A stretch of 64,000 bases of DNA. Origin: Rhyacophila brunnea. Taxonomy: Eukaryota; Arthropoda; Insecta; Trichoptera; Rhyacophilidae. Below, piece by piece: positions 59,410 to 64,000 of the stretch (its first letter is position 1; every line of letters begins with the position of its first letter). Below the pieces are notes generated by a model, which was not told the origin of the DNA, did no database searches, and saw only the letters and a list, made by a program, of their open reading frames with translations. A program made the position numbers and the translations under genes. The stretch spans positions 1,984,001 through 2,048,000 of the forward strand of contig JAGYXB010000825.1 of NCBI GenBank assembly GCA_022495005.1, given 5' to 3'.

Positions 59410-61190
59410 CCCAATTTATTGTGAAGGCCATCGTCGGTACAGATCTCAACTTATTTAAAAATCTTGTAACTATATAATAATTCAATCATTATTTTTAAAT
59501 AGACAAGAAAAGTAAGGGCGTGAGAATGAGTGTAGACTACCTTAATATTACTTAATACTTTAATAAAAGAGAACCAATTAAAAAAATGTTATAATATTAT
59601 AATATCTCGATTGGTTTACTTATAAATTATGTACATATACCTATATTTCTTTGAATTTTACGAGTGTTGTCTTATTTCCAAATAAACTATTTTCTCCGTT
59701 CATGCCACAATACATGCCCTACTTGCAACGAAACAAAGTTAGGAGATTTGCATGAACAAGGTTGCATTTACTATAGGGCTAAAGGGCCTCTGTACGCAAA
59801 AAAATAAACTTAAAATCACAATTTGAGGCAGAGGAAGCAGTCTCGACAAAAGTGGGGAGATACTTTATTAAAACATAATATGTATTATTGAAATAAATAC
59901 AGTAAAAAATACGCCACTGGAAAAATATGCACAACACACTTGTACCAAGTTTTTTTTTGCAAGCATGCATGATAAAGTAAGTCTACAACCAAATATAATA
60001 GTTTAGCGGTATGACGTATCAATGGAACAATAATTATTCTGTCATCATCAGACTGATAAAAATTCAAATGTTGCAATTACATTTTAAGTCGGAGTAAGCT
60101 GGGTTTTTGGGGCACCAACAGGTAATAGCCCAGGGCCCCTGCAAATGTAAATTCGACCCTGTGAATGAAATTCATATTCAGATCTTCGAACCACTGGTGC
60201 CTATGATAAGTAAAAATATACAAATACAAGGTATCTCATGATACGTGAAGCAGACAGCAAGAAATTAATATATTATGCAGTACGAACATAAAAAACACAA
60301 TCCATTCGCATTCCAGTCGTGTACGATGTTCCCTATAAGTCCTCACAAACGGGCTGTATTCCGTCAATGGCCGACCATAATATTTTTATATGCATAACTA
60401 AACGTAGGCAAGTAACCAACTATTTGTCAAATCCTACTATAGCTATAGGGTCATGAATCATGACAAGATAAACGATAAAATACCGGTATAACACATAAAT
60501 GACATAGAATAATTTTAAGAAATATCTACCGTCGTCGAAGATGAGTTTTTTTTATATCCCTATAAATTCCTTAGTACAATTTTTAGTGTGTTAAATTCAA
60601 TAAGCCGAGCAGAAATCAGAGCGACCTTCACATTTACTCCATACAAGTAGAGATTTTAGTGGGCACTAAACATGCGCCAATTTCAATTGCCAACAAAATA
60701 TACCGAGTACAGATTGAAACCCCGATATCTTCCGTGATTCCCGGCAATAAACTTTTTATTCCAAAGTTTCATTTATTGTAGTAGCAAATTTATAGCTGTA
60801 AATACTCCCTAACGAGTTTTATGACAGGCAATAACTTCCTGAAAAATGAGATATCCCAGTAGACATTTCGCATCAATTCCCTAGTCGCCTAGTCGAAAAG
60901 TCATTTTACATGGCCTCTACAGGCGACATGAAAATTCGAACTTTGAAATGTTTGAATAAGTATGTTCCTACCAATGGCTTAAAGCTATAATTAATTAAAA
61001 GGAATCTTTTGACTTTTTAAATTAAAACACTCGATGTGATTGAATGAATCGGTAGCCATAGAAAAATTATAATAGGTATGTCGATTGGCGCGTGACGCAT
61101 GGTGGCCAAACTATTGTTTATAGGCGGAATCTTTGACAGCCTGCTTTGACGCTTCGTTAGAACTTGTCCAGATGCGTGCCTCGCCGCGAT
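59410..61190. other. Non-coding, no recognised feature
   Basis: AT-rich. No exon, complete repeat or RNA gene seen. Many short TA-rich palindromes. Confidence 0.4.
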
Positions 61191-61202
61191 ACGTCGCGAG
61201 TG

Positions 61203-61475
61203 CATGTGGACGTTTCAGTGAGGTCTTATGTACCTCGACCGCGAGCTAGAAGTGACAGGCGGCGAATATGAACGGCTCAATGAGGTCACATGTACCTGGA
61301 ATGCGCGCGAGTTTTTACGCGCGTCTCGCCGAGAGTGCATATGGACACCGCAATGAGGTCACCTATACCTCGACCACTCGCAACAGTCGTCACAGCGCGA
61401 GTGTATGTGGACGGCTCAATGAAGTCACATGTACCCGGAATGCGCGCGAGTCGAAACGCGCCATGTGGACAAGAC
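61203..61475 (+). repeat. GC-rich minisatellite with two alternating monomers
   Basis: Four diverged units share CATRTGGAC....CARTGARGTC followed by A(C/T)RTACC. The GTC cores lie at about 61219, 61281, 61354 and 61420 (spacings 62, 73, 66). Units 1 and 3 continue CTCGACC, while 2 and 4 continue CGGAATGCGCGCGAGT-type. The higher-order period is thus ~139 bp. It is CpG-rich in an AT-rich region. Open frames across it are a by-product. Confidence 0.75.
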
Positions 61476-61509
61476 CTTATTATGTCTGTGACACACGCGA
61501 TTTTTTGTG

Positions 61510-62580
61510 ATTGTTCATCTAAATATTATAAATTACGGTGAATTCGGTCGCCTACCTGCACAATAACAAGAATGCTAAAAAAGAATTTACAATTCAAAAT
61601 TACCTGCAGCAAATTTAATCACTAGTCTTACTAACCATTTTATCAGCTTCACTTTCATCTATAAAATGCTCCTTCCGCATAGAATATTATTTATTTAAAA
61701 CATCTTAGGTTGATACTGGCTAGTTTTATTAGATTAAGTCGAAATAAATATTGGAATTGGAATTAGCTTTATATTATTATGTAGATTGTTGACTGAGTAT
61801 CATAGGAGAGGTTTCTCAAACGTCTTTAATAACCACCAAATTGAATATAAGTCCAACCGATGAGCATGAATTTACTTAATCAAGGTCCATGCTCTTATCA
61901 ATGATTATGTCAGCTAATGTTACATGACAACTTGATATCAATATAATTAAGATTGCATGTAATATTACATTATTCTTGACAAGTGTACCTATTCCCATCG
62001 CAAGGTCAGAATTAATGACACATATTATACCTCAAATAGGCAATGATTAGGACCTCAGACGCACATCGTGACTTGAAACACAAACATCCATCTCTGAAAT
62101 GACGAGATATTTCTTTGGATAAAAAAATACGACGTGCGCTCACCCGTGTGGTATAATATGTATTTAATCAATAATTCAAACATGGAACAATGGAAGAAAA
62201 ACATGTCATTATTTGAATTCTTATTTTTCATATATGCTGACAAAGAAAGTATTATAATATATACACAAGTATTGTAGATCGACAGACTGGGAGAAATATA
62301 TGCATAAATATAACAGTTCATGTAAGTATCCAAGAAAGTCGCAATTACATCAGAGGTCACCGCCATTATTACAATTTGACGTCGTCTGGTTGTCTGTATT
62401 CTCATATTATTATCTCTTCCTTTCAGAACCAATTTATGTTCGTATGCAATAAAAGGCTTGAAAGATCAACTTACTCGTAGTATCCAAGTGACAACGGGCC
62501 AAAGCGAATAATTATTGATTTTACTTGATATCAGACAAATTATCACGTGTTCAAAAATACTGTGAGATTTAGAATATAGG
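61510..62580. other. Non-coding, no recognised feature
   Basis: AT-rich. The 125-codon minus-strand frame (62055-62432) is hydrophobic and Tyr/Ile-rich without a motif or conserved context. I take it as chance. Confidence 0.4.
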
Positions 62581-62590
62581 TGCTCACTCA

Positions 62591-62962
62591 CAGTGACGTC
62601 CTATGGGGGTAGGCAGATTGAGCGTCGCTTGGAGGCGGCAGTTACTTGAAGGGCGGCAAACCGAGGAAAATCATTTGGTAGATATAGAAATAACTCCCTA
62701 AACTGAGTACTTAATAACGAAAATATTGTTCCTTTCAAAAATTCAGCTCACTGGTTGGAAAAAAATTGTATTAATTAACTTAAAATGTTTAACAGGACTT
62801 TATTTTTTGTCAGTTTCGCGATGTCTAGTTTAGTTCCGTTGCCCTTCGACGTCCTTGGTGACCAGAAACGAATCGAGCACGGATATTAAAAAATATTGTA
62901 TAAAAAATGGGGCGGCATTATGGCGCTGCCCAGGGGCGGCATTTTGTCTAGGGACGTCACTG
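62591..62962. mobile_element. hAT-type MITE, 372 bp, with 8-bp target duplication
   Basis: Ends CAGTGACGTCC and GGGACGTCACTG are inverted. CTCACTCA is duplicated exactly on both sides (62583-62590 and 62963-62970). Sub-terminal GGCGGCA repeats occur at both ends. No ORF. Confidence 0.85.
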
Positions 62963-63110
62963 CTCACTCAAGTAAATTAATTACTGAGCCCAATGCGATT
63001 GATGCAAATAAAAGATTATTTAGATATATGTAATAATTATAAAAGCAAAGGTCTTGTCCTAAATACGTGCATCGTTTATTTAACTTAAATTATTGTTGTA
63101 GACGACTAAT

Positions 63111-63447
63111 GCCGGGTACTCATTAGCGAGCAGTAACTGTGACCGTTGCAGATACTGTAACCAACTCTAGACGTTTCCATGTAACCAAGATGAACCATGT
63201 CTGAGTATTTTTTTCTTTTGGGTCCCATAGCAGTCTATTATTTTTGTAAACATCAATTAAAAGTAGGCGTTTCTCCTCCCAGTTAGCAGCCATCTTCACG
63301 AAAAAATATTATGTACAACAAATACTATCGAAATATTTTCACTGCTCGCAGCAAAAACCGACAAACGATCGATCTAATTAGTTGGCGTCCATACTGGTTA
63401 CAATATCTGCAACGGTCACAGTTACGGCTCGCTAATGAGTACCCCGC
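63111..63447. mobile_element. MITE with ~55-bp TIRs, GC(C/G)GGGTACTCATTAGCGAGC
   Basis: The left GCCGGGTACTCATTAGCGAG, CAGTAACTGTGACCGTTGCA, GATACTGTAACCA is repeated inverted at the right (TGGTTACAATATCTGCAACG, GTCACAGTTACGGCTCGCTA, ATGAGTACCCCGC) with few mismatches. The ~230-bp interior is unique. GC-capped ends and 3-base AT flanks suggest PIF/Harbinger, unproven. Confidence 0.75.
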
Positions 63448-63959
63448 TTTACGTGGTTAGCCAAACAACTATTTCTTAATAGTCACGTGTATTGTAAATA
63501 TTTATTTTCATTTTTCTGTAAACATATTTTTCGAAAACAAATATAATCGCTTCCTTTAATCAGAATGTGCAATTCAACCAGAATATTACTACAACACGAA
63601 AATGTAAATTATAACTAATTGAGAAATCTACTCAGTCTACTTTTAAACTTTTATAGATATATTATGTACATACAACATCAATCACGATCTATAATTGAAA
63701 AAGAAAATAAAAATTATATACCTATGCATAGGCCATAGAAACAAACATTACAAACACCAAAAGCCAAACACGGTCGTTGCTTCGTTTGATTATACCTATC
63801 CAATATCGGTTTCTGTAGTAAGAGAAACGGGCGTGATGGAATTTGTGCTATTTTCAATCATACGATGCCCTTACACGCCGAAACATAATATTTTGAAAAC
63901 AAAAATGTATTAGTGAAGAGTATTTTAAGAACTAAGTCAGCCGTTTTCGATTTATTTAT

Positions 63960-64000
63960 TGGTTGTAGAGTTCCGGCCGCGGGTTTAATTCCGACTACCA
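63960..64000 (+). mobile_element. tRNA-like SINE head cut by the window edge
   Basis: GGTTGTAGAGTTCCGGCCGC followed by GGGTTTAATTCCGACTACCA has the look of a B box (GGGTTTAATTCC) in a SINE head. Only 41 bp are visible. Confidence 0.35.

Noticed and set aside
62055..62432. 125-codon minus-strand frame with hydrophobic stretches
   Set aside because: Hydrophobicity follows from the base composition. No start context, motif or exon structure.
1..64000. CRISPR arrays, operons, bacterial promoters or terminators
   Set aside because: The sequence is eukaryotic with spliced genes. No regularly spaced identical repeats with unique spacers were seen.

Overview
The window is AT-rich eukaryotic DNA, almost certainly from an arthropod and most likely an insect. 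Four points support this: a multi-exon gene with GT-AG introns, a protein closest to insect Coracle (protein 4.1), a short interstitial (TTAGG)n tract (the usual insect telomere unit), and a dense population of MITEs, tRNA-derived SINEs and decayed DNA transposons. The frequent GGTACCTA-type and AATATTAT-type words remind me of hemipteran (aphid-like) genomes. That is only an impression.

There is one host gene I can name. It lies on the minus strand at the left edge. Seven coding exons (5287 down to 1, running off the window) encode the N-terminal ~370 residues of a Coracle/protein 4.1 homologue: a short charged leader, the complete three-lobed FERM domain and the start of the FERM-adjacent (FA) region. 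Every splice phase closes exactly. The start codon sits just after a splice acceptor (exon from 5303), so at least one 5' non-coding exon lies further right. The best candidate I can see is 29297-29370, which would make the first intron about 24 kb. Most of 5.3-29 kb may then be intron and upstream sequence of this gene.

Everything else I can support is repetitive or mobile. Several hAT-type non-autonomous elements have clear 8-bp target duplications: 7604-7728, 18228-18823, 39939-40503, 48755-49646 and 62591-62962. One of these families (ends CAGTGGCGAAGG) is present in four copies. A 1.4-kb near-perfect foldback flanked by TTAA (54765-56158) is the largest inverted repeat. Two decayed DNA transposons keep recognisable coding relics. 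The one at 35164-37578 has ~30-bp terminal inverted repeats (TIRs), ATCGAT on both sides, a dead transposase-like gene on the minus strand and a set of short motifs near both ends; it sits inside an older degenerate reading frame. The one at 44514-46785 has TA flanks, AGGTGC...GGGGTAATTCCGA ends, repeated internal copies of the end motif and a lysine-rich ORF remnant. Other families with more than one copy here are a GC-rich MITE (14.7, 20.2, 38.1 kb), a TACTTCAG MITE (16.1, 54.4 kb), a GTTTACAC-ended MITE (4.2, 29.6, 56.8 kb), a GTTTCAGACG foldback (15.0, 21.9 kb) and at least two SINE families. Tandem arrays include a 54-bp duplication at 16.5 kb and a GC-rich minisatellite with alternating monomers at 61.2-61.5 kb.

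I found no intact second protein gene, no rRNA, no complete tRNA gene, no CRISPR array and nothing prokaryotic. Most open reading frames of 60-140 codons look like chance or repeat-borne frames.
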